From assembly GCF_014779555.2 (NCBI RefSeq), contig NZ_CP094357.1, positions 1,302,001 to 1,366,000 on the forward strand: 64,000 bases of DNA, in the 5' to 3' direction. A program made the position numbers and the translations under genes. Positions 18,501-23,699 of this stretch are shown in pieces (within the stretch, counting starts at the first letter, position 1; each line of letters begins with the position of its first letter). Below the pieces are notes generated by a model, which made no database searches, was not told the origin of the DNA, and saw only the letters and a program-made list of their open reading frames with translations. This DNA is from Lysobacter capsici (GTDB taxonomy: Bacteria > Pseudomonadota > Gammaproteobacteria > Xanthomonadales > Xanthomonadaceae).

Positions 18501-21433
18501 CCGGCACCGCGCCCAATCAGACCAGCGATTTGGGCGCGTTGAAGGAGTTGAGCAAGCTCGAGAATATCGATAGGTGGGGTAACAGCGCTTACGACGCGGC
18601 AGGCCAGCTGCGGGCCTACCGTTTTACCCAGACCGGTCAGTTCGTGCATGACTACACGACGACATTCGTTGGCTGGGAAGGCTATCAACAATCGACCGTG
18701 CGGGGAGAAAGCCAGACGGTCAACTATAAGCCGACCGAAAACACGCTGACTTACGACGGCTTCGGGCGTCTGCTGATGCAGCGCGAGAAGACTCAACTCA
18801 CTTCGGGTTCCATCGACGACCGTGTCCGCTATTACTCCAATACGCTGGAAGGTCGGGTAATGACCCGCCGCGAAGGCACGTTGAACAGTTCCGGTCAATT
18901 CCAGCAAGTCGTGGGCAACGATGGTTCGCGCGCCAATTATCTGTTCGTGCATGCCGGCGGCCAGCAACATGCCGAACTGCGTGAAGGCGGCCAGGTGCGT
19001 TACCAGTACGGTGAGTTGACCGCTCCGCAGCTGCAGAGCTTGGCGACCGGTGGATACGCCGCAGGTGGCGGCACGACCGTCGTGCAGGCCGGCGAAACCC
19101 TGCAAGCCATCGCGCAGCGCGTCTATGGCTCCAGCCAGTTGTGGTACGTGTTGGCGCAGGCCAACGGGCTCAGTGACCCGGACCAGGAACTCGGAGCTGG
19201 CACGCAGATCAATACGCCGAACGTCAACGTCAACAGCAATGACGCGAATACGTTCAGGCCGTACGACCCGCAAGACGCGGTCGGATCGACTCAGCCGAAC
19301 TTGCCTTACATCGAGCCACCGACGGGGCCGAACAGTTGTCGAAAATTGACGGCCACCTTGATCCGCGTGGTTGCCAGCGTGGTGTCCGCGGCATTCCCAG
19401 TGGTGGCAGCGTACGTCATGCCTTTGGGTGAGGCAGCTGCGCAGAAATACGAAAACAACGTCGGGTTGCGCAACGGCTATAGCTTCGGCGCGATCGCATC
19501 GGCTTATTTCACCGCGCAGTTCATTCCTGCGGGCGATGGGTTCTGGGGGGCGGTCAATACCGCGGCCACCCGGGCGGCGGTGAGCTACGACATGAGCTAT
19601 GCCATCGATAAGGCACTGGGTCAGGATGTCAGCTACAGCTTGCGCGATCGCTACACGGGTATCGCGGCGGCAGGCGTAGGCGCGGCGATCGGATTCATCG
19701 GCTCCGGCGGGGCGACTACGTCCGCGGGTAACGCCACCACCGCGCCCGTGGTACAGAAGGTTGCCTCCCACTTCCGCTGGGGCGAAGTGGTCAAGGAAGC
19801 CGGCCGCACGTTGCTGCGCGAAGGCGCGAACTACGGCATTCGCAAGGCGGTGTATGGCTCCGAAGTGAGTTGGGATTGGGGACAGTCCCTGCTCGCGGTA
19901 GCGGGCGATGTCACCGTGCTCGGTATCGGGATGTCACGTGAGCGCGCGGCGCAGCGTCGAATGCAGGCAGAGCAAAACGCCTCGTTCTATAACCCATTCG
20001 GTCCGGGCGGCGAGTACGACCGCAATGTATATATGGGCGGCGTGCCGGCGGATAAGGAGCCGAAGGAACTCGATCGGGTATTGGCGACCTACCAGTTGGA
20101 TGCCAATGGCAAAGTCATTAATGACTCCTATCGTCTGCCCTGGGAGATTTATAGACCGACTTACAGCTATTGGCGTGGTAGCCAGGGGTTGGAAACCCTT
20201 CCCGACAATTTGAGTCGCTCCGAGGTGCAGCAAGTTTATGCGCACGACTACTTCGCCTACGATCGCATGCGTATCGCGTACACGGAGCAGCAGGCGCTTT
20301 TTGCCAGCGGCAAGGCTAGGATGACCTTTGCGCTCGCCATCGATACTGCCTTACAGCCCCGCGTTGACGAGCTCAATCAGTATCTGCGTAAGCCAGGCGA
20401 CACACTGCTTTTGTGGGCCGACGAAGGGATTAGTGGCTTTGAACACAGAAGTGCGGGGATGGTCTTCGATGCGGACTCCGCCGCCTCGGCGGCAGCTTTG
20501 TCAGCTCCGAATGCAGTCAATCGGTCGGTCGCAGCGCTCGGCCATGGCGTGATCGACAAACTTCGCATGGTCACGAACACCGATCATCTAATTGATCGGA
20601 TGGTAGGTATTGAGAGCTTGCTCAGTGCTAAGCCTGGTGATACTTATAACGAAGTGTCGTCGCAACTGACGGCTCTGCCTTCCGAGGAGAAGGCGCAGCT
20701 TTTGTTGGATCAGATATTCGCGCAGAAGATGGATGTGCGCTTGCCCGGCCGCAGTGCCAGGCTTTCTGGGGCGGACAGACTTGGCTCGCGATTGGCTGAT
20801 ATTCTGACCACAGACCCGAGCGCAATGCGCATGCATGGGCACGGCGCATCGTCTGAAATCGGTCAGCCCTTGCGTCTTCGAAGTCGCGACCTTCCCGATC
20901 GAATTGATCCCGTCGTTTTGACTAATAAACTAGGCACAGGCGGCAATAAAGATGTTTTCGCCTATGGAGATGACCTGGTCGTCGGCGTATATCGTGATGG
21001 AAACGTGGTCGCGAACACCAGAGGAATCGTTGAGGAGATGGACATGCTGGATACTCTCGAGGCGGCGGGACTGCCGGTGGTTCAGTCTCGTGGGCCTGTG
21101 CATGTAGGTGAAAACGTCGGCATAATTTATGAGCGTTTCGCCCAAGGCTCTAAGGATGTCGTCAAATTGGATAAGGATAAGGGCAGGCCTGATTTCGTTG
21201 TCGGTGGAAGTTCCGCGTACTTGAATGCAAGAAGTGCCGCTGATCTCGAAAACATAAGGAAAATCATGATCAGCAAGAAGATAACCATCAACGATCTTCA
21301 GTTCTTGGTTGCCAAGGATGGTCGAGTGGTGATCGCCGATCCGCTCAAGGTGGTGACCAAAGCGAAACTATCGGACAACAATAAAATTATGTTCAATAAG
21401 CTCATCGAATTCTCTAAGAGGAACGGTGGATGA
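6575..21433 (+). CDS. Giant YD/RHS-repeat polymorphic toxin with Ig-like insert, LysM domain and C-terminal toxin domain
   Basis: 4,952 residues. Order by approximate residue: an N-terminal ~100 residues with no Sec signal (NQFVNVATGNLLLQSQDD); several dozen YD repeats (YDAxGRxxxxxD pattern) to ~3125; a block of cadherin/Ig-like modules ~3130-3745; more YD repeats ~3790-4140; a LysM domain ~4168-4216 (VQAGETLQAIAQRVYG); hydrophobic helices ~4262-4288 and ~4358-4380; an uncharacterised region; then a kinase-like domain from ~4780. YD repeats form a shell that encapsulates a C-terminal toxin. The usual RHS core cleavage motif (DPxGL with a second DPxG) was not seen. The ATG at 6575 has GGGAG 8 bases upstream; the longer GTG start at 6518 is less likely. 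The stop overlaps the immunity gene. The 3' end is markedly AT-rich. Confidence 0.96.
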   Translation: MAAVISGNGLGLFNSSASQIGMGLGGGARLGQGQDNQFVNVATGNLLLQSQDDQVLFRGMLVGFNRTYNSRGQLSQVGADAWLTGFERRVELLSGTFNTAGSVMRRHTGDGSYQDFTFVSAGVYSSSTGEGAHDRLSWDAGSSTWSYVEGSTRQEERYADHASATLKGRLTQLRDLRTDGAQPLAWDVSYDANGRVSSVATAVVDYDRRFVFAYDAQGRLSGVTSKLNNVAIGQTWYEYDAAGRLASVLVDLTPGVVATGGSTPDHDQWTAAAGSNDGYLFKTTYTYTDATSLLISRVEQSDGSVTSYTYDAQNRVKTVTRGDTNNNDGDGLGQTLTFSYDSATTTSVTDSAGRMWTYIYDASGQLIEVRQPAVDGLRETTTYAYDAAGNVTRVSTQNGGLVLSQTDYAYDANGNVTWQWDRVQAGSNASARVVQRTYTGNNQLASETVYTGLDSDGAAAGAMPSGGLTTRYLYDAQDRLRFVIDAAGAVREVEYYTSGTGIGRMSKSRQYLGEAYSGAYTTADLAAWATTARKANSTLTDYTYSGVEARGDRSYASVDASGNGIESDADVIEGYRYDEHGRVLIKNHTSPEGSYQTWYSYDGLGRMVSETVYEKGTMIQSRTWVYQDSQRLSHAIIEGGVVGDGNTDNDRIRSEQRDAAGRLIYVKESALSGTAGGVRESRNYYDSTGRLRASEDSGGARTYFFYDAEGQLSGQVDETGAVAEFVRDALGRIIQTKRYATRVNPALWQDGGSGEPEGPGDPGPGNPGGGTSGSMAPQSLSIFRPGAMIGNIYVYNLIEDARPTSSADDRITSTSYDALGRVITQIDAEGAITTYSYDGANRLLQTRTTDAAGTMATARVTRYFYDAQGRETGRLDAEGYLTEHSYDLAGRRIRSVAYATVTPAAQQASGALNDLRPATSGNDQTTRWFYDGRGNLVATLNAEGYLTEFVHDARRLQVSTKAYALKLGGLSGNETLATLRASAAAGAVRESRRSFDSLGRVIAEQNPEGTVTRYTYDAQGNLIRSEVAADTSELREGRMRYNVFGELIGELHGEGAARVLPGMSEAQLDALYAQYGVRHSYNSLGQRSESIDAAGNKTWYFYDASGRPTFVVKGVADASGVTNAQGEVVETRYNAFGEATETTAYTGRITLATAGSRDSVASAITMLAYVAASDSRRSVTYNHRGQVVGSVNAENAATRYTYNAFGERIREVSAFGAPSALTVETDYDRRGLATARRKGVGSSIARAQGWTYDAFGRVTTAVDARGIATTYSYDRLGRQLTASQTVMGRQELVSTSYDAYGRVLSVTDAMGRTTTSAYDTANRTTTFTTPEGVSVTTTFNRHGQQVNVATPLPGGTVANTSYLYDRDGNLKSTTDALGRADSNEYDVRGLLSATVDRTGRRVELRYDAVGRLLQRIEDSAGLALTTTYRYDGQGRQSEVTDASGRKTAYSYDREGRLTQVAADPAGLNLRTAYTYDALGRQITVTEGAGTAQARTIQYDYDALGRRTAERFDPAGLNLITSYAYDANDNVVRRTDATGNVTRFYYDEADRMIYTVDPLGVMTRNWFDVTGKVVATRTFIAATNASTLTDTTTIAQLDARLAWGSTDPGSYTVYDRDGRARLVLSTIGTIQEFTYDAAGRVSVIRNYAALWPDFGTTMLNKLFAGTAQLSDFNLDALRNDAATDRARDLVTYQVFTVLGELRTTVDNAGTVISYVYDAAGRQTVHKRYAHAAQLNPTLRAKLVAGTASPQDVVDVVAVFNETDLVTYTSYDGAGRARYTVDGNGSVVEILYDSAGRPVGTRAYATAIVVNTDATFKSKLIAGDPVAMGMVRDRVAAIANDARDLRSYQVYDSAGRIAATIDGAGYVSTRSYDAAGRVVQERRHAQAATIAAPLLAKLVAGTSSVADIAAVTPVNNAADAVVRHIYDAAGRERYTLTQNSASTYLVNERRYDGAGRVTAQYQYAVPIALGPVATPADVGTALNAAGAYATADRYRSTQYVFDAAGRVRFTVDDLGAVNEQRFDGAGRVIETRRYGGYISISTPMNDAAVSAAVAAIAEVRTTTTTYDAMGRVLRVTDALNQYEEYTYNPLGQVTALRNKNGHVWNYEYDAAGRRTAEISPQVWIANVDAAGTQSYGVRRVVTRTEYDALGNVTRRLEDADGARARITRYEYDNRGNQIRTIFPDAGKIDPANGQLIASGIQPTIEITYDALGRAVAQKDVRGNYSYKVYDNLGRLAYDVDQENYVTAYGYDGFGQQTNLRRHAQTLNVGALAGWSPGQPLSMAQMQAAAATSASDRTIATRYDQRGLAVQIEQAQIAYYTSTGAAATGSPTVRIEYDGFGNKVKESILLEGTAGQADARWADTYTYYDLVGRVTMTVDAEGYVTRARYNATGEVVESIEYAKAVWTGGLSTAAPPALPSAGDEISGYDRITRLGFDALGRKISESVVRHFQRNDGSSGVRDVVTQFRYDGADRVTQIINDAGTTSTEYDALGHAVSVTEPTRKVINDGTFGILAQNTGYDLNHPNVYADASPYTGMIYDAFGNLVLTRRFASGKNAAGQVVEDGNKDQIERVRYDWQGRAVATSATNGDTAYTDYDAADNVSHRWYVLSGTQASRDVRVHTWYSYDKAGRQTGVGQTRDLINGGGSSTDLSEAVVYNAFGEIVQKTYAGLQGSLNYAYDAAGRLITSNENFGARNFGYNLAGHQVRESHVVVISDGQTGGGRQSVDATTFNTTDRLGRTTATRLPSNTTDPNATLSVQQRLDRWGNVLEVIDARGYQTNYRYNESNQVTRDERPLVEVVSESGQSIWLRPVNYWFYDALGRLVGTRDANGNTRTNEYNAVGQMIASRDALGQATLIAYDALGNQRITQNPLGYLAYKDYDNLGRLVEIGDYLPASGTSQRVRTALQRYWLNQNGDRIVVANALGQQSLYDYDSRHLLINSQTAAGVSNSYAYDVMGRKIRESNGLSGNPLQDRDGETVNKDELTWDYDIYGRLIDHNNLSGRDFDYAYDPITGQLTAESQSGGAAAYAYRYTTYYADGRVKAIHENGAAPTYRYEYDAAGNRTLEEVSTSDGGGQYVHTVTRTWYDSHNRIQRVVQDDLSGGGSKRVFDLTYSFDAVGNRRSVRAASGYGPNVDGVPVSNNGPVVVGDPGTRTIGKGKTTQFSMLFSELFRDAEQDPLTLQVTLDDAGSSPLPSWLSVSRDPVTGRITFTANPDAGAPDQAIGIKLRVHQTADPGGPSAQVAFVLQVRTNSAPVLLNGNVAQLRAKTGQSWTQELRPGDFFYDPDIGDQLSLSIDNLAQLPAWLRVDLTDPTLLRLSGLPVDGSVTIQLRATDRNGASVVKQVQLTAAANSSPGGVTSLPQEEAYIGRDFIWTRPVASLFQDVDGDSLRFTASGMPSWMSLQVLSSQSVPQLRVAGLVPANGVPGQVYPIVLTATDENGASYSVTLNVRLYNKPNTAPVAQSPNATTYLRERRFSNFGTPKFTDADGDALTYSVTGLPAGMSMNPATGYVSGTPQDAGTYTVVFTAYDGRGGSATSTWSFVVQPNGVPVAPQIDDKLAPAGSGFSFGLPTTTDPEGDALTYSLSSVPPGMSFNPATMTVSGTPSTVGDYYLVYTATDALGASTSVGFHVHIFEAPVVQQAPVINQRPPDNNSMFFEHKQRVTFVLPPSTFSDPNNDAITYQVLPFSAENGTRYPAFLTYSFDPATGHRFDGMPNDSFSGYRHITLRATDSTGLYTDLNFRFFTDYIKPGQPDVVTPPVESESSSFSFDMGAAAVPEENLAQSQSSGATANSVAPEVKTYWYTYDAENRIKINQGVLNNSQIVLDLQYANTDSYELLYDTAGRNVGRIRVSQSPYDQSLTTFVYRSVYDLRGNKIAELYTDMTDPVRSFVNGGVEKSFIYDATGTRLLETRSYYRLGQEISLGFDGEGMPWGKLNVSGWLKGSEQFFYDADGRLISQITRDRAQDTPAKWRALSDQVNAGTAPNQTSDLGALKELSKLENIDRWGNSAYDAAGQLRAYRFTQTGQFVHDYTTTFVGWEGYQQSTVRGESQTVNYKPTENTLTYDGFGRLLMQREKTQLTSGSIDDRVRYYSNTLEGRVMTRREGTLNSSGQFQQVVGNDGSRANYLFVHAGGQQHAELREGGQVRYQYGELTAPQLQSLATGGYAAGGGTTVVQAGETLQAIAQRVYGSSQLWYVLAQANGLSDPDQELGAGTQINTPNVNVNSNDANTFRPYDPQDAVGSTQPNLPYIEPPTGPNSCRKLTATLIRVVASVVSAAFPVVAAYVMPLGEAAAQKYENNVGLRNGYSFGAIASAYFTAQFIPAGDGFWGAVNTAATRAAVSYDMSYAIDKALGQDVSYSLRDRYTGIAAAGVGAAIGFIGSGGATTSAGNATTAPVVQKVASHFRWGEVVKEAGRTLLREGANYGIRKAVYGSEVSWDWGQSLLAVAGDVTVLGIGMSRERAAQRRMQAEQNASFYNPFGPGGEYDRNVYMGGVPADKEPKELDRVLATYQLDANGKVINDSYRLPWEIYRPTYSYWRGSQGLETLPDNLSRSEVQQVYAHDYFAYDRMRIAYTEQQALFASGKARMTFALAIDTALQPRVDELNQYLRKPGDTLLLWADEGISGFEHRSAGMVFDADSAASAAALSAPNAVNRSVAALGHGVIDKLRMVTNTDHLIDRMVGIESLLSAKPGDTYNEVSSQLTALPSEEKAQLLLDQIFAQKMDVRLPGRSARLSGADRLGSRLADILTTDPSAMRMHGHGASSEIGQPLRLRSRDLPDRIDPVVLTNKLGTGGNKDVFAYGDDLVVGVYRDGNVVANTRGIVEEMDMLDTLEAAGLPVVQSRGPVHVGENVGIIYERFAQGSKDVVKLDKDKGRPDFVVGGSSAYLNARSAADLENIRKIMISKKITINDLQFLVAKDGRVVIADPLKVVTKAKLSDNNKIMFNKLIEFSKRNGG
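11380..12700 (+). repeat. Tandem extended YD modules inside the RHS protein
   Basis: Residues ~1600-2040 of the RHS protein are made of four to five repeats of about 100 residues. Each has a pair of YD motifs (YDAAGR...) followed by a helical insert of the form L-x-x-KL-x-AG-x(6)-D, then an ND or NxxD segment and the next YD pair. Examples are LNKLFAGTAQLSDF, LRAKLVAGTASPQD, FKSKLIAGDPVAMG and LLAKLVAGTSSVAD. These are longer than the ~20-residue classical YD repeat used elsewhere in the protein. Confidence 0.75.
15960..17810 (+). other. Ig/cadherin-like module block inserted between YD-repeat regions
   Basis: About residues 3130-3745 of the RHS protein contain no YD repeats. They contain four to five modules of 90-110 residues with phrases such as FTDADGDALTYSVTGLPAGM, NPATGYVSGTPQDAG and VFTAYDGRGGSATS. 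These are the hallmarks of dystroglycan-type cadherin-like / He_PIG (putative Ig) domains found in adhesins. The D-x-DGD segments suggest calcium binding, as in other cadherin-like modules. Confidence 0.85.
20890..21433 (+). other. C-terminal toxin domain with protein-kinase-like fold signature
   Basis: Residues ~4775-4952 of the RHS protein. A glycine loop GTGGNKDVFAYGDD starts at residue ~4787. It is followed by a strand VVGVYRDG, a helix with EEMDMLDTLEAAGLPVV (candidate alpha-C Glu), a hinge-like GIIYERFAQGSKD, and a C-lobe with INDLQFLV (Asp4907) and VVIADP (Asp4922). The last two sit where kinases have the catalytic-loop Asp and the metal-binding DFG Asp. The usual beta-3 Lys is not evident. 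Base composition falls here: 20-21 G+C in the 60-base blocks at 21241 and 21361, against 40 at 9601. The kinase-fold call is inference from motif order. Confidence 0.6.
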
Positions 21434-22002
21434 GTTCATACTCGATTCCGACGGCGGCCCGCGCGATGTTAAGCGGATTCACGGGCCGAAAAGTGGTGCG
21501 AATGCTTCGTTATAGTCTGTGGCCGCTCGAAGAGGCTGCTGCTGAAGCGGAAATTGACGAGGTTTCGCTGTTTTCCCTATGTTCGGGACCGATGGCGATT
21601 TATTTCGATAATGGTAGCGTGCTCGGCCTTGCCAGCGATTCGGAAGAAAATAGTGTGGTGGTACGAATCGAGCGGAGTGCTGAAGGGGTGCTTGATGAAT
21701 ACGCCCTGGAACACGATTCGGATATTTTTTCGATCGATTCCACCGATGCGCGATTTTCCACGCCATTCTGGTCAAGTTTGAACGGCTTGAAGTTGACTCG
21801 GTTTGAGTTGATAAGATCCTCGGCGTTGAATGCGGTTGAACAGTTGCGGCCCAGCGAGCTTGGCCTGTGTTTCGTCTTCGAAAATGATCAGCGGTTCATT
21901 GCGTCACATGGTCTGCACGACGGTACAGATGATTTTTCTGTTCTTGAATTGCATCAGATTTCGGTGGAAACTCGAGAGGCACTGCTCTTGTCGCCGCTGT
22001 GA
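21430..22002 (+). CDS. Probable immunity protein for the RHS toxin
   Basis: 190 residues with no signal peptide and no membrane segment, so cytoplasmic. It begins at an ATG overlapping the RHS stop codon (ATGA), so the two are translationally coupled. The protein is acidic and mixed alpha/beta, with a phrase MAIYFDNGSVLGLASDSEENSVVVRIE. No known family was recognised. Its G+C content is low like the toxin end (29 of 60 in the block at 21601). Position immediately behind a polymorphic toxin C-terminus is the standard place for the cognate immunity gene, so that role is inferred from context only. Confidence 0.75.
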   Translation: MSSYSIPTAARAMLSGFTGRKVVRMLRYSLWPLEEAAAEAEIDEVSLFSLCSGPMAIYFDNGSVLGLASDSEENSVVVRIERSAEGVLDEYALEHDSDIFSIDSTDARFSTPFWSSLNGLKLTRFELIRSSALNAVEQLRPSELGLCFVFENDQRFIASHGLHDGTDDFSVLELHQISVETREALLLSPL

Positions 22003-22047
22003 CAGGATCTCGGCGCGAAATCAGAGGGCTGGCATTTCCCCAAATAT

Positions 22048-22078
22048 CTCGGCCGCCGCCGGTCTGGCGGCCGCCGAG
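22048..22078. terminator. GC-rich imperfect hairpin after the toxin-immunity pair
   Basis: CTCGGC pairs with GCCGAG, and the inner GCCGCC pairs with GGCGGC, with one mismatch between the two stems and a GGTCT loop. It lies 46 bases past the immunity stop and before a convergent gene. There is no T-run. Candidate terminator only. Confidence 0.3.
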
Positions 22079-22120
22079 GTTGAGCCGGTTACGCTGGGCG
22101 CATGGCGCTGAGGCTTCGGT

Positions 22121-22513
22121 CTATTTGTTCGACCCGACCGGCAACAAAGGTATTACGAAAATTGCAGCGCCCAGAACGAACAGCGCGGTCAGCACATGCA
22201 CCAACAGCCGGTTGATCCGCAGGAACACGAATTGCTCGATCGTGCGGCCCACCCAGAACAGCGACATGCCCAGCAGCAATGCGCGGCCCAGGGCGGTGGT
22301 TTGCAGTTCGTCGGTGTAGACGAAGCACAGCGCGGCGATGCCGAGGAAGACGTAGATCAGGCGCAGGTTGAGGATTTGTACGATGGCGCGGTCGGCGACG
22401 GTCGCGCTGCGCAGGGTGTCGCGCCAGCGGAACAGTTTCCAGAAGGCCATGTGGAATACGGCGAAGGCCAGGCTGTGCAGGCCGCCGAGGTGGATCCATG
22501 TGGTTGCGGTCAT
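22121..22513 (-). CDS. Small four-helix membrane protein, unknown function
   Basis: 130 residues. Four hydrophobic segments are visible: around residues 8-24, 50-67, 78-92 and 104-124. Between them are short basic loops such as LFRWRDTLR and FLRINR. The N-terminus MTATTWIHLGGLHSLAFAVFH is compatible with an inner-membrane protein. No functional residues could be identified and no family name is offered with confidence. It converges on the toxin-immunity pair and lies downstream of the DUF4442 gene on the same strand with a 169-bp gap, which contains a dispersed repeat. Confidence 0.75.
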   Translation of the reverse strand: MTATTWIHLGGLHSLAFAVFHMAFWKLFRWRDTLRSATVADRAIVQILNLRLIYVFLGIAALCFVYTDELQTTALGRALLLGMSLFWVGRTIEQFVFLRINRLLVHVLTALFVLGAAIFVIPLLPVGSNK

Positions 22514-22623
22514 GGGTGTGGGCTGTCGGCGGTGAGGGTGATGCGATGCGCTTGCGTCGATGGTCGCTGGCGTGCGGCGGTGGGTGACGACGTAAGGGTC
22601 GGGCCTGCGATGTAGTTGCGGTG

Positions 22624-22653
22624 GCGCGGTCGCGGCTTGCGCCGCTCCTACAG
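22624..22653. repeat. Dispersed intergenic repeat unit (GGTCGCGGCTTGCGCCGC type)
   Basis: A 30-base segment with core GGTCGCGGCTTGCGCCGC followed by TCCTACAG. The same segment recurs at about 61485-61518 and 61632-61662 in this window. It is a short dispersed repeat found only between genes here. Confidence 0.7.
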
Positions 22654-22682
22654 TTTGAATCGCGGCGGCGGTCCAGTGCTTG

Positions 22683-23159
22683 TCAGTCGCGCTTGGGTTT
22701 CGGGGAGACGCGCATGGCGATGGTCGCGCGGAATACGGGTTCGCCGGCGGGGTTGGTGACTTCGACGTTTACGGGCAGGTCGTAGCCGCTGGCGGATTCG
22801 ACGATGGCGGCGCCCGGGGTCGCTATGGCGCGCATGGTGCCTACGGCTTTCTTGAGGTATTCCACGCTCATGCCGATCGGGATCCAGCGCATGGAGTTCG
22901 GGATGCTGACGTCGGTCATCACGCCGCCGGTGAGTTCGGCGAGGTTGCACATGGCGATGGCGTGCACGGTGCCCAGGTGGTTGGTGATCGCGCGACGGTG
23001 CGGCATGGTCGCGCTGCAGCGGCCGGGTTCGAGGGATTCGAAGCGCGGGCGGATGCTGGCGAAGTAGGGGGCCTTGAAGCAGACGGCGCGGGTGAACAGC
23101 CAGTGGCCGGCGGGGTAGCGGGTCATTTTTTTGTAGAGGGTCAGGACGTTGGCGGCCAT
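22683..23159 (-). CDS. DUF4442 hotdog-fold protein (thioesterase-like)
   Basis: 158 residues, cytoplasmic. The sequence matches the DUF4442 / PaaI-like hotdog pattern. There is an RAITNHLGTVHAIAMCNLAELTGG segment, in which NHLGTVH and the following helix occupy the acyl-thioesterase active-site position. It is followed by SMRWIPIGMSVEYLKKA and a C-terminal strand VTNPAGEPVFRATIAMRV. Members are related to acyl-CoA thioesterases, but the activity of this subfamily is not well defined. It lies between a membrane-protein gene and fadE on the same strand. A repeat-filled 540-bp gap separates it from fadE, so it is probably transcribed alone. Confidence 0.88.
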   Translation of the reverse strand: MAANVLTLYKKMTRYPAGHWLFTRAVCFKAPYFASIRPRFESLEPGRCSATMPHRRAITNHLGTVHAIAMCNLAELTGGVMTDVSIPNSMRWIPIGMSVEYLKKAVGTMRAIATPGAAIVESASGYDLPVNVEVTNPAGEPVFRATIAMRVSPKPKRD

Positions 23160-23239
23160 GGGTGGTCCGTTGTTGGTTCGATGCGTGATGGTGGTCGTCG
23201 CTGTGTGGTTGTTCGCGGCGGCGCTGATGTTTCGATTTG

Positions 23240-23263
23240 CCTATCTGCCTATCTGCCTATCTG
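23240..23263. repeat. Three tandem copies of an 8-base unit
   Basis: CCTATCTG is repeated three times, directly upstream of the DUF4442 gene (80 bases before its start). It may be a slippage-prone site in the promoter region of that gene. Confidence 0.7.
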
Positions 23264-23315
23264 CCTGTCGGGTAGGTGCCTTTCGTGAGTGAGTTTGTTC
23301 ACACGTACTTTCCTG

Positions 23316-23427
23316 CCGTCATTCCCGCGAACGCGGGCTCCGCTTCACTTCGGCGAAGCCGAACATCTAGTGCCTTTATCGCAACTGCACGAAAGTCGCT
23401 GGATTCCCGCGTTCGCGGGAATGACGG
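23316..23427. repeat. Xanthomonad-type intergenic inverted repeat
   Basis: A 22-base arm (23316-23337, core CCGTCATTCCCGCGAACG) is repeated as its perfect reverse complement at 23406-23427. About 68 bases lie between the arms. This layout matches the multi-copy non-coding repeats of xanthomonads. No gene lies inside. Confidence 0.8.
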
Positions 23428-23450
23428 TAGGAGAGAGCGTCGGGTCGTAG

Positions 23451-23666
<216 letters not shown>

Positions 23667-23699
23667 TGATCCTGCGATCCGCGTTCGTGATGCGCGCCG

